Assembly: GCA_945873205.1 (NCBI GenBank)
Contig: CAMCCC010000016.1
Span: 1-48,368 of the forward strand
Length of the DNA stretch: 48,368 nt
Direction: 5' to 3'
From: an uncultured bacterium
GTDB taxonomy: Bacteria; Bacillota; Clostridia; Oscillospirales; Oscillospiraceae
Shown: positions 23,021-33,661 of the stretch, piece after piece
Position numbering within the stretch: the stretch's first letter is position 1
Layout of the letters: every line of letters starts with the position of its first letter
The notes under the pieces: generated by a model
Seen by the model: only the letters and a program-made list of their open reading frames with translations
What the model was told of the DNA's origin: nothing
Database searches by the model: none
Made by a program: the position numbers and the translations under genes

Positions 23021-24625
23021 ATGCGCAAAAAAGTATTCAGAACCTTGCTTGCCGCCGCGCTGATGAGCGCCTGCTTCAGCCTCACCGCCTATGCGGAGAG
23101 CGCCGTTGTCACCGGCAGCGAGGTAAATCTCCGCTCCGGCCCCGGCACCAATTACCGGGTGATCGACTGTCTTACCCGGGGCAGCACCGTCACCGTGACA
23201 GACCGTTCCGGCGACACCTGGTATGCTGTGGATTATAACGGGCAGAGCGGCTTTATGGCCGCCGGTTATCTGGATATCTCCGAGGATGATTACGGCAGCG
23301 TGACCATCAGCAGCGATACCGGCAACGGATACATAAACGCCATGTATGTGCGTTTCCGCAGCGGCCCCTCCGGCAATTCCTCCATCCTGGGGGAATACAA
23401 CCGGGGCAAGGCCGTCACCATCACCGGCTCTGCCGGGGATTGGACCGCCTGCGTCATTGACGGTCAGGCCGGGTACATCCATTCCCAGTACCTGAGTTCC
23501 GAGCCTCTCAGCGTGGACCCCTATGCCGGTTCCGTCTCGCTGGAGATTGACGGCTCTCTGGACAGTATCAGCTCTGACTTTGTGGGCGGGGACAGCTTTA
23601 TTTCCTTGCCCGACGACACCCCTGCGCCGGTGCTGCCCGATGACGATGACGGGCTGCTCCCCCTGCCTACCGCCACCCCCGTCCCGGTGGTGACGCCGGC
23701 CCCTACGGCAGCACCTGTACCTACGGCAACACCATCGCCCACGGAAACGCCGCAGAGCGGCCAGGCAGGCTTTATCAACGCCGACTATGTGCGCTTCCGC
23801 ACCGGCCCTTCCACCAGCTATCCCATCATTGACACCTATAACAAGGGCAAGGCCCTCACCGTCACCGGCACCTCCGGCGACTGGACGGCCTGTATTATCG
23901 ACGGCGTCAACGGCTATGTGTTCACCCAGTATGTGACCTTGAGCACCCAGGCAGGCACGGAGCTTCCCGGTCTTGATCTCCCGGTATCCACGCCCCAGCC
24001 CACGGAAGCCCCTGTGGAGCCCAGTACCCAGACCCCGGGCTATATCACCGGCAACAACGTGCGTATGCGCGCCGGGGCCTCCACCAACTCTCAGATTCTC
24101 TGTGAGCTGTTTTACGGCAATGTGGTCACCATCACCGGCACCAGCGGCGACTGGACGGCAGTGATCTACGACGGCACCTCCGGTTACGTCTACTCCCAGT
24201 ATGTGAAGGCCGGCAGCTTTGAAAACACCGTCCCCCCCGATGCCGGCGGCAGTACTGCGGGGCGGCAGGTGGCCGAGTATGCCCTGCAGTTCGTGGGCTA
24301 TAACTACTGCTGGGGCGGCATGTCCCCGGAGACCGGCTTTGACTGCTCCGGCCTTGTGTACTATGTGTACCGGCAGTTTGGCTACACCCTGAACCGGGTG
24401 GCCTGCGACCAGGCCAACAACGGCGTCCATGTGGAGCCGGACCAGCTGCAGCCCGGTGACATTCTCTGCTTCTACTCCGGCAGCGATTACATCGGCCATG
24501 TGGGCATCTACATCGGGGACAACAAGTTTGTCCATGCCCAGAACTCCGCCACCGGCGTTGTGGTCTCCGCCCTGGAGGGCTATTACGCCAACCGCGGCTT
24601 TGAGGCCCGCCGGATCATCACCTGA
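23021..24625 (+). CDS. Secreted NlpC/P60 peptidoglycan hydrolase with four SH3b domains
   Basis: A 534-residue exported cell-wall endopeptidase. A signal peptide (MRKKVFRTLLAAALM, cleavage after TAYAE or nearby) is followed by four bacterial SH3 domains at about 28-88, 105-155, 245-300 and 340-395, each with VN/VRxRxGPxxxxxI. Between the second and third lies a Pro/Thr/Ala linker (TATPVPVVTPAPTAAPVPT). The C-terminal NlpC/P60 domain has nucleophile Cys442 in FDCSGLVYYVYRQFGY, His493 in YIGHVGIYIG and His505 in FVHAQNS. Such enzymes cut the gamma-D-Glu to diamino-acid bond of stem peptides. AAAAGGAA lies 9 bases before the ATG. A strong terminator follows. Confidence 0.95.
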   Translation: MRKKVFRTLLAAALMSACFSLTAYAESAVVTGSEVNLRSGPGTNYRVIDCLTRGSTVTVTDRSGDTWYAVDYNGQSGFMAAGYLDISEDDYGSVTISSDTGNGYINAMYVRFRSGPSGNSSILGEYNRGKAVTITGSAGDWTACVIDGQAGYIHSQYLSSEPLSVDPYAGSVSLEIDGSLDSISSDFVGGDSFISLPDDTPAPVLPDDDDGLLPLPTATPVPVVTPAPTAAPVPTATPSPTETPQSGQAGFINADYVRFRTGPSTSYPIIDTYNKGKALTVTGTSGDWTACIIDGVNGYVFTQYVTLSTQAGTELPGLDLPVSTPQPTEAPVEPSTQTPGYITGNNVRMRAGASTNSQILCELFYGNVVTITGTSGDWTAVIYDGTSGYVYSQYVKAGSFENTVPPDAGGSTAGRQVAEYALQFVGYNYCWGGMSPETGFDCSGLVYYVYRQFGYTLNRVACDQANNGVHVEPDQLQPGDILCFYSGSDYIGHVGIYIGDNKFVHAQNSATGVVVSALEGYYANRGFEARRIIT

Positions 24626-24639
24626 AATAAACCCATATG

Positions 24640-24674
24640 AAAAAACCGCTTCGGAAATTCCGAAGCGGTTTTTT
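24640..24674 (+). terminator. Terminator of the NlpC/P60 gene
   Basis: Perfect stem ACCGCTTCGG / CCGAAGCGGT with AAATT in the loop, preceded by A residues and followed by a T run. Confidence 0.95.
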
Positions 24675-24696
24675 GTGACTGTCAAAGAATCCGCCA

Positions 24697-24862
24697 AAGC
24701 CTCCCCTGTGTAAGGGGAGGTGGCAAAAATCTCTGATTTTTGACGGAGGGGTTGTAAAGGAAACGTTCAATATTTGCAAGCTATAACTAAAAAGCTGGAA
24801 CATTTCATAAAACAATCCCTCAGTCAGCTTCGCTGACAGCTCCCTTTACACAAGGGAGCCTT
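24697..24862. repeat. MITE-like palindromic repeat element
   Basis: About 166 bp without an ORF. The ends form imperfect terminal inverted repeats of 28 bases (23 matching) that start AAGCCTCCC and AAGGCTCCC. Next inside are a CAAAAATC..GATTTTTG hairpin and GACGGAGGGGTTGT, which matches the complement of ACAATCCCTCAGTC at 12 of 14 positions. There are no coding features. The element type, with CCCCTGTGTAAGGGGAGG ends and a CAGTCAGC..GCTGAC segment, is familiar from gut Clostridia; a related piece lies at 48312-48368. Confidence 0.78.
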
Positions 24863-24892
24863 CTTGTGTAACCGGCTTTTTTCATAATCTTA

Positions 24893-26617
24893 TCAGCTAT
24901 AAATCCGATAGACCTTCAGCCCGGTTTCGGTGCTGAGGGGTTCCACCGGCTCCGCCTGGGCATCGGGGTCATAATACGCTCGCAGGTAGGCCAGGGTGCG
25001 CTCCACATCGTTGTCGATCAGCCGCACCTGCGCATTGCCGATCATATCCGGGTAGGGATTTTCAATGTCATAGGCTTCCAGCACATGCTCGATGCTGGGA
25101 TGGTACAGGCTCCAGCCCCCCAGCAGCACGATTCGATCGGCAAAGCCAGCCGGGGCCGTTTCCAACGGGGTATACAGCTCATGATCAATGCTCCACACCT
25201 TGCAGAGATAGAGATGCTCCTCATCCGCCAGAATCTGCTCGATGGCAGCCTTCTTGGCGCTCTTGTCCTCCACATCGTACTGGTCGCTGCACTTGCACAC
25301 ATTTCTGTTGGTATACAGGCCCGCCGCCAGCGCCAGGGCGATCAGCAGCGCGCAGAATAGTTTGTCCTCCATGAGTTTCCTGTCATCCATCAGGAAGCTC
25401 ATGGTCAGCATCAGGGCCAGCAGCAGGCCCATGTCCATCCGGTTGGCAAGATAGCGGTTCTGGTAAATCATCAGCAGATAGATCAGCCCAAAGAAGCCGA
25501 AGCTGAGTCCCAGGCCCAGCCAGTCCTGCCAGCGGTGCCGCCCACAGGCCAGCCACAGCATCAGCATCAGGGCAAAGCCCAGACCCGCCAGGGTTCCGGC
25601 CAGGCCGGGAATGGCCTTGTCCAGAAAGACGCCCAGGCATTCCCCGGGGCTTGGGTTTGGCACCACGCTGTCACGGGCAGCCAACACGGCCTTTATTTTC
25701 TCCAGGGAGAACTTTTCCGTGTCATAAAAGCTCCAGTTTTTCAGGAAATACACGGCGTTTTCGTCCATGTCCAGGCTGTCGTACACCGGCTGCATCTGCT
25801 CATAATCCGGCAGCGTGCTGTAATCCACCAATATGCTTCGGGTGTCGCTGTACTCTGTAAAATAGGCAAAGTCCCCTCTTGTCCAAAGAAAGCGGTCCAG
25901 GCCAAAAAGCAGCAGCACCAGCAAAAGCAGCAGGAGGAAGGGACGGACATAGCGCCAGACGCGGCCCAGCCTCTGTCCCGGCTTCTCGTCTCTGGTTTTC
26001 CGCAGCAGCTCCAGCAGAACCACCAGGCCCACCGGGGCCAGCAGTACCGCCACGCCGAAAAATTCCTCCACCCGCCACAGGTAGCCCAGCACCGCCATCG
26101 CAAGGCCCAGCATCAGGGGCAGCCGCTTTGGCTTCTCCAGCCCGTCTCCCATGGCATACAGCATCAGACAAAGGCCCCCTGCCGCCGCCACCGCGCAGGT
26201 CTTGGAGAAGCAGGGATAGAGATAGCTGTTCATCCCCACCGTCAGCAGGATCACCGCCGCCATGCTCCAGGCTCCCAGGGGCCGGAAGCGCATCAGCAGT
26301 ACCCAGGTCATGGCCGTGAAGGCGGCAAGCATCAGGGAATACATGGAAATGGAATACCAGTTCAGCCCCTCCCCGCCGATGGTGTAAACCAGCTTCAGGA
26401 AGTAGCCCAGGACAATATTGATAAAGGGAATGTAGGCACTCTTCTCCCCCATCTGACCGTCCACAAATTTGCTCATCAGCACATCGTCGTTGGTCTCAAA
26501 GCGGGGGGTGAAGCAGCTCAGCAATACCAGCAGCAGCGCGGCATTCACCAAAAGCGCCGCCAACAGCCGCAGCCGTCCGTTTTTATGCCATTGTTCTCTG
26601 CATTTTGCAAGCGTCAT
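24893..26617 (-). CDS. Polytopic membrane protein, GT-C glycosyltransferase-like, paralog 2
   Basis: A 574-residue protein with about 11-12 membrane helices. The first helix is followed by FTPRFETNDDVLMSKFVDGQ; an acidic E..NDD in the first outer loop is what GT-C glycosyltransferases use to bind metal and lipid-phosphate sugar. A large soluble domain lies between helices (WSFYDTEKF to SPGECLGVF), and the C-terminal 150 residues are soluble (PLETAPAGFADRIVLLGGW, PLSTETGLKVYRI). It shares this layout and these motifs with the adjacent gene (26627-28315), so the two are tandem duplicates. It starts 9 bases after it with GAGG upstream. Donor and acceptor are unknown, and glycosyltransferase activity is inference. 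Confidence 0.7.
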   Translation of the reverse strand: MTLAKCREQWHKNGRLRLLAALLVNAALLLVLLSCFTPRFETNDDVLMSKFVDGQMGEKSAYIPFINIVLGYFLKLVYTIGGEGLNWYSISMYSLMLAAFTAMTWVLLMRFRPLGAWSMAAVILLTVGMNSYLYPCFSKTCAVAAAGGLCLMLYAMGDGLEKPKRLPLMLGLAMAVLGYLWRVEEFFGVAVLLAPVGLVVLLELLRKTRDEKPGQRLGRVWRYVRPFLLLLLLVLLLFGLDRFLWTRGDFAYFTEYSDTRSILVDYSTLPDYEQMQPVYDSLDMDENAVYFLKNWSFYDTEKFSLEKIKAVLAARDSVVPNPSPGECLGVFLDKAIPGLAGTLAGLGFALMLMLWLACGRHRWQDWLGLGLSFGFFGLIYLLMIYQNRYLANRMDMGLLLALMLTMSFLMDDRKLMEDKLFCALLIALALAAGLYTNRNVCKCSDQYDVEDKSAKKAAIEQILADEEHLYLCKVWSIDHELYTPLETAPAGFADRIVLLGGWSLYHPSIEHVLEAYDIENPYPDMIGNAQVRLIDNDVERTLAYLRAYYDPDAQAEPVEPLSTETGLKVYRIYS

Positions 26618-26626
26618 TCTCTGTCC

Positions 26627-28315
26627 TCATTCCAGCACCCGGTAGATGCACAGCCCCGTCTCCGCGCTCAGCGGCTCCACCAGCTCCGCCCGGGCCTGGG
26701 GGTCATAGTTCTTGTTGATGTAGGCCATGGTCACCTCAATGTCATCCACCACCAGATAGGCCCTGTCACTGCCCACCACATCCTCGTAGGGATTAACGAT
26801 GCCGTACTCCGCCATGGTGGCGGCAATATTGGGGTGCATCACGCACCAATCCCCCAGCAGGATGATCTTGTCCGAATACCCGGCGGGCACCGTCTCCAGC
26901 GGGGAATACAGGGTGTGGTTCACCCCGCCGATGCCGGTGAGGAACAGGTGCTCATCGGCAATCAGGGTCTCCATGGCCGCCTTCTGGGCGCTGTCATCCC
27001 CCAGGATATTTTCCGGGTAAAAATAGCAGTAGTCCCGGTTCTGCCGGTAGCCCCAGCCCAGGCACAGCAAAATCAGCAGGGCGCTGAACAGGCGCTCCCG
27101 CCCGGCCTTTTCCGGCGAGAGGAACCACAGCAGCGTCACCGCCAGGGCGAAGAAGAATCCCACATCCGTTCGATTCACCAAAAAGCGCCCCTGCCGGATC
27201 AGCAGCAGGTACAGGGCCCCAAAGGCCACAAAGGCCAGACCCGCTGTCACAAAGCTGCGCCAATCCCGCTTCCCGCAGCACAGCCACAGCAGCAGCACCG
27301 CCAGCAGGCCGTAGATGTGCCGCTGGATAAAGAAGCTGGGCAGGCAGGTGTTGAGAAAGGTTCCCAAGCACTCCCCCGGGCTGGGCGGGACACGCCGGGC
27401 GTTCCGGGCGTCAATGATGGTGTTCAGGGTCTCGGTGGTCCAGATTTTCGTGTCGTAAAAGCCGGACATATCGATGGTGTTCTGGTCAATATTCAGGGCA
27501 TCATAAACATCCGGCATCTCGTCGTAGTTGGGCACGCCGTAATCCCCATGGACGCTGCGGGCCGCATTGTAGACCTTGTAGTCGTAATAGTCGCTGTGAT
27601 TCCAGATGATTTCATTGGCGGCGTAAAGTCCCCCGGCCAGCGCCAGGGTCAGCAGAAAGGGTGCCAGAAATTTCACCCCAGCGCGGCCCTTGTTTCCCTC
27701 TGTGCTCCGCACATGGGCGCTCAGGCAGTACAGCCCCAAGGGCGCCATCAGCGCAGCGCAGGCCAGAAATTCCTTGTCCCGCAGCATCAGGCTCAGCAGC
27801 AGGGTGGCAGCCCCCAGCAGCAGCGGCAGCCACTTTTTCGCGCCGCTCCTTTCCTCAGCCCCCAGCAGCATCAGGCAGACGCCGCCCACCGTGGCGATGC
27901 CGGCGGTCTTGGTGTAGGTCATGATCAGATAGCTGTCCGCCCCGAAAAAGCACAGCAGCGCCAGGGAGCCCGCCGTGGCCGCCAGGGGGTTCAGCCGCCG
28001 GAACAGCAGATAGCTGACCGCCGTGAAGCTGACAAACAGCAGCACATACTGGAACAGGCCAAACACCGGCAGGGCGTTGCCGCTGGCATTGTAGAGAACG
28101 ATCAGCAGCTTCGCCAGGAAATAGTTGATGTACACCACAAAGGGCGTCTTTATCGCGGTCTGCCCGTCCAGGAATTTCTGCACGGTCAGGTCGTCATTTT
28201 CCTCAAAGCGGACCTCAAAGCACAGCAAAAGCACCAATAGAAATACCAGATTCAGCCCTATGGCAAACAGGAGCCTTGCCCTGTCGCTTTTGTACCAGTC
28301 TTTCTTCAATCTCAT
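26627..28315 (-). CDS. Polytopic membrane protein, GT-C glycosyltransferase-like, paralog 1
   Basis: A 562-residue protein of about 11-12 membrane helices, paralogous to its downstream neighbour. Shared segments are FEVRFEENDDLTVQKFLDGQ in the first outer loop, SPGECLGTF mid-protein, PLETVPAGYSDKIILLGDW and VEPLSAETGL at the C-terminus. Identity is clearly below half, so the duplication is old. The ATG at 28315 is preferred; a TTG lies one codon upstream, and no strong Shine-Dalgarno is visible, which with only 8 bases after galT suggests translational coupling. Expected role: transfer of a sugar from a polyprenyl-phosphate carrier to a surface glycan (inference). Confidence 0.7.
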   Translation of the reverse strand: MRLKKDWYKSDRARLLFAIGLNLVFLLVLLLCFEVRFEENDDLTVQKFLDGQTAIKTPFVVYINYFLAKLLIVLYNASGNALPVFGLFQYVLLFVSFTAVSYLLFRRLNPLAATAGSLALLCFFGADSYLIMTYTKTAGIATVGGVCLMLLGAEERSGAKKWLPLLLGAATLLLSLMLRDKEFLACAALMAPLGLYCLSAHVRSTEGNKGRAGVKFLAPFLLTLALAGGLYAANEIIWNHSDYYDYKVYNAARSVHGDYGVPNYDEMPDVYDALNIDQNTIDMSGFYDTKIWTTETLNTIIDARNARRVPPSPGECLGTFLNTCLPSFFIQRHIYGLLAVLLLWLCCGKRDWRSFVTAGLAFVAFGALYLLLIRQGRFLVNRTDVGFFFALAVTLLWFLSPEKAGRERLFSALLILLCLGWGYRQNRDYCYFYPENILGDDSAQKAAMETLIADEHLFLTGIGGVNHTLYSPLETVPAGYSDKIILLGDWCVMHPNIAATMAEYGIVNPYEDVVGSDRAYLVVDDIEVTMAYINKNYDPQARAELVEPLSAETGLCIYRVLE

Positions 28316-28323
28316 CAAATTCT

Positions 28324-29822
28324 TTACTTTACGCTCTCCGCGAAGCGCAGGAAGGCGGCCTGACCGGCCTCATCCCGCTTAAAGACGCCGGCATCCTCCA
28401 GCACCTGCATGAACACCTGGCCCACTTCCTGCCGGAGCACCGCCTCGGCGTCCTCTTTGGAGAAGTCATGGCGGGTTTTCAGCTCCTCGGCCCAGGGAGC
28501 GTGCTTGGCGGTGGCCTCATCGGCATAGAGATCGCCGCCGCTGCGCAGCAGCTCTGCCAGCCGCGCCAGCTCGTCCTTCAGCCGGGCCGGCAATACCGCC
28601 AGACCCATCACCTCGATCAGGCCGATATTTTCCTTCTTAATGTGGTGAAGCTCAGCATGGGGATGGAACAGGCCCAGGGGGTGCTCCTGGGTAGTCAGAT
28701 TGTTGCGCAGCACCAGGTCCATCTCAAAGTCCTCCCCCCGGCGGCGGGCAATGGGGGTGATGGTGTTATGGGGCTCCCCGTCCGTCTGGGCAAAGATGCT
28801 GACGCTCTCGTCGGTATAGCCCCGCCAGGCGGTGAGAATCTTGTCCGCCAGCTGGACGATTCTGCCGCTGTCGGCGCAGCGCAGCCGGATGACGGACATG
28901 GGCCAGCAGACGATACCGGCCTGCACATCCTCAAAGCCGGGGAATACCAGCTCCCGCTCCACCGGGGCCTTCTCCATGGCAAAGCGGTAGCGGCCGCCCT
29001 GGAAATGGTCATGGCTCAGGATAGAGCCGCCCACAATGGGCAGATCCGCGTTGCTACCCAGAAAGTAGTGGGGGAACTGGCGCACGAAGTCCAGCAGCCG
29101 CTGGAAGGTGGCCCGGTCGATCTTCATGGGCACATGCTGCTCGTTGAGGACGATGCAGTGCTCATTGTAATATACATAGGGGGAATACTGCAGGAAGTAG
29201 TTCTCCCCGTTCAGCTTCAGGGGGATGATGCGGTGGTTGGCCCGGCCGGGATAGTCCATCCGGCCCACATAGCCCTCCGCCTCCCGGCACAGCAGGCACT
29301 TGGGATAGCCCACGCTCTTCTGCAGCTTGGCGGCGGCGATGGCCCGGGGGTCCTTCTCCGGCTTGGACAGGTTGATGGTAATGTCCAGGTCGCCGTACGC
29401 GGTCTTCGCCACCCACTTCATGTCCTTGATGACCCGGTAGCTGCGGATATAATCGGTATAGCGGCTGAAATCGTAGTACCACTCGGTGGCCATCTGGGGG
29501 CTGATGCGGTACTGATCCCAGAACTTCTCGATCACCTGGGAAGGCCGGGGGGTCAAAAAGGCCATCAGCTTGGTGTCCATCAAATCCCGGCTGGTGACGC
29601 CGCCGGGGATCACGCCCCGGGCCTCCGCGTCGTCCAGCAGATCCTTCAGAATCTCCTCCAGCGGTGCCTCATATTCCGGCAGTTCCTCCGGCTCCTGATA
29701 GCTGTCCAGCCCCAGCACGGCCAGGATGCCGTTGCGGGCCCAGTACCGGTCCTCCGGCTCGATCAAGCCCCGGGTAATGCCATAGTTTATCAGCTGTGCA
29801 ATGCGTTTGTTGATCATTTCTT

Positions 29823-29826
<4 letters not shown>
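28324..29826 (-). CDS. galT: UDP-glucose--hexose-1-phosphate uridylyltransferase, Firmicutes type
   Basis: Exchanges UMP between UDP-glucose and galactose-1-phosphate in the Leloir pathway. The 500-aa length and the motif GGSILSHDHFQGG (His272, Asp273, His274; His274 corresponds to the uridylylated residue region) identify the class II, Firmicutes-type GalT, which is unrelated in length to the 350-aa E. coli form. Other family stretches are KCLLCREAEGYVGRMDYPGR and NEHCIVLNEQHVPM. It starts with GTG at 29826, overlapping the tex stop (GTGA), or with an ATG three codons later. No galK or galE lies in the window. It is encoded with tex and two membrane glycosyltransferase-like proteins. Confidence 0.93.
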
Positions 29827-31982
<2,156 letters not shown>

Positions 31983-32056
31983 GTGAATACTCCTTTTTAT
32001 GGTGTTATCGTATTATTATAGCACGAAGTCGGCCCTATAGCAATCGCCAAATACCG

Positions 32057-32085
32057 AAAGCCGCACCCCCACCGGGTGCGGCTTT
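32057..32085 (-). terminator. Hairpin after the GH36 gene
   Basis: Perfect 12-bp stem AAAGCCGCACCC / GGGTGCGGCTTT with a 5-base loop, just past the stop at 32090. The T run on the minus strand is weak. Confidence 0.6.
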
Positions 32086-32089
32086 GTCC

Positions 32090-33661
32090 TTATTCGATCA
32101 CCAGTTCCTTTTCCTGTCCTTCCAGCGTATACCGCACCCGGATTCCCTCGTCCGCCAGGACCCGGACATTCTCCGCCTGCCGGTTTTTCAGCATCTGCCG
32201 GTACTGCGCCATGGCCTCCGGCGTGTACTGTGCCATATCGTCGGAGCACAGCAGCATCCCGCCGAAAAGGCTGCAGCAGTCGGCCAGCAGCTTCTTTTGC
32301 TGTGGTGTCATCTTTACATTGTCCTCCCGCAGGAAGAACACGTCCGGGTCGCTGAGGAAGGCCCGGCCGTTGAGCTGGCGGCGGAAGACGCTGGTGAGGA
32401 TGGCCTGCCGGGTGGAGACCCGCTCCCGGTGAATCAGCCGCATGTAGGGCTTGTCGTCCCAGTCCAGGCTCACGTCACAGCTGACCCGGCAGTAGTCCAC
32501 CAGGCCGAAGGCCGGCATCAGCGGCACGCCGCAGCCCAGGATCAACTTCTCGCCGCAGCATTCCCGCAGCAGCTCCATGGCCCGGAGCATCCGGCCCGCC
32601 CGGCTCTCCTGTTCATTGCCGAAGGGGGCGGCGGCATAGAGGAAGTCCAGCTTCACCAGGTCGAAGCCCCACTGGTTCAGCACCTTGTCAAACACCCGGT
32701 GCAGATAGTCCCGCACCTCCGGCTTGTCAATATCCAAAGCATAAAAGCCACCCCAGTTGCAGCCGCAGTACCAGGGTTGCCCCTCCACCTGCAGCAGCCA
32801 GTCCGGGTGCTCCCGCATCAGCCGGGCGCCCTTCTGGCAGCCAAAGGGGGCCAGCCACAGCCCGGCCTTCAGCCCTTTTCCGTGGATTTCATCCACCAGA
32901 GGCTTCAGCCCATGGGGGAACTTGTCGTTGCAGTCCCAGTCCCCCACCCCCTGCTGCCAGCCGTCGTCGATCTGGAACAGGTCGCTGGGCTGCAGCACCT
33001 GGGCGCAGCCGGCCAGGTCGGATAAAACGCTCTCCTCGTCAATGTTCTCATAGCGGTTGTACCAGCTGGAATAGCCGGTGAGTTTTTCCTGCGTCCGTGG
33101 CTTAATGCCCATAGCAGCAAACCAGCCGTCAAACACCTGCTGCTCCGTCCCCTGGGCGCAGTAGAGCTGAAAGGCGGGATAGTCCCCACCGCAGGCCAGT
33201 CCCTTGCAGTCCCGCTCTATAGTCAGTCTGCCTGTATTGCTGTCGTAGCGGAAGATGGTGTAGCCAGGCCGCTCGTCCAAAGAGGCGAACAGCCGGAACG
33301 CCTCCCCCCGGCGGAAATAGCAATAGCTGAAGCCGTGGGTCAGCCCCCGCTTTTTGGGGTAGTCCATGAAGTGATAGTCCCCATAGCGGTCCAGGCCGAA
33401 TTTGTTCACCAGGAACCGGGGCAGGGGCTTCCAGGGTAGAATCCGGTCCTCCGCCGTATACTCCGGGCAGAAGGTCCAGGTCTGGTAGCCGTTCATGAAG
33501 ATCTTCTCCTCCCCGGCCAGGGGCAGCTCCACCACGCCGGATACGCTTTCCAGCTTCCCCTCCGGCAGGGGCACCTTGATCATATTCGCCCCCGGTTCCA
33601 GCTCCCGGCTGCCCCGAAGGGTCTCGCCGCCGGTAAGCCTGATTTCATAGTCCAGTCTCAT
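32090..33661 (-). CDS. Alpha-galactosidase-like glycoside hydrolase, GH36
   Basis: A 523-residue GH36-type enzyme. An N-terminal beta-domain runs to about 170, followed by a TIM barrel: YSSWYNRYENI, DLFQIDDGWQ, GLKAGLWLAPF, then LVKLDFLYAA with nucleophile Asp339, and CRVSCDVSLDWDD with acid/base Asp396. The expected role is release of alpha-linked galactose from raffinose-type sugars or melibiose in the cytoplasm, since no signal peptide is seen. It is shorter than the 730-aa long form of GH36. It overlaps the upstream GH2 gene by 4 bases (ATGA), so both are made together. Confidence 0.9.
   Translation of the reverse strand: MRLDYEIRLTGGETLRGSRELEPGANMIKVPLPEGKLESVSGVVELPLAGEEKIFMNGYQTWTFCPEYTAEDRILPWKPLPRFLVNKFGLDRYGDYHFMDYPKKRGLTHGFSYCYFRRGEAFRLFASLDERPGYTIFRYDSNTGRLTIERDCKGLACGGDYPAFQLYCAQGTEQQVFDGWFAAMGIKPRTQEKLTGYSSWYNRYENIDEESVLSDLAGCAQVLQPSDLFQIDDGWQQGVGDWDCNDKFPHGLKPLVDEIHGKGLKAGLWLAPFGCQKGARLMREHPDWLLQVEGQPWYCGCNWGGFYALDIDKPEVRDYLHRVFDKVLNQWGFDLVKLDFLYAAAPFGNEQESRAGRMLRAMELLRECCGEKLILGCGVPLMPAFGLVDYCRVSCDVSLDWDDKPYMRLIHRERVSTRQAILTSVFRRQLNGRAFLSDPDVFFLREDNVKMTPQQKKLLADCCSLFGGMLLCSDDMAQYTPEAMAQYRQMLKNRQAENVRVLADEGIRVRYTLEGQEKELVIE

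Noticed and set aside
25535-28240. 901-codon open frame on the plus strand
   Set aside because: It is antisense to two membrane-protein genes; its His/Gln-rich low-complexity translation is typical of a GC-rich shadow frame.
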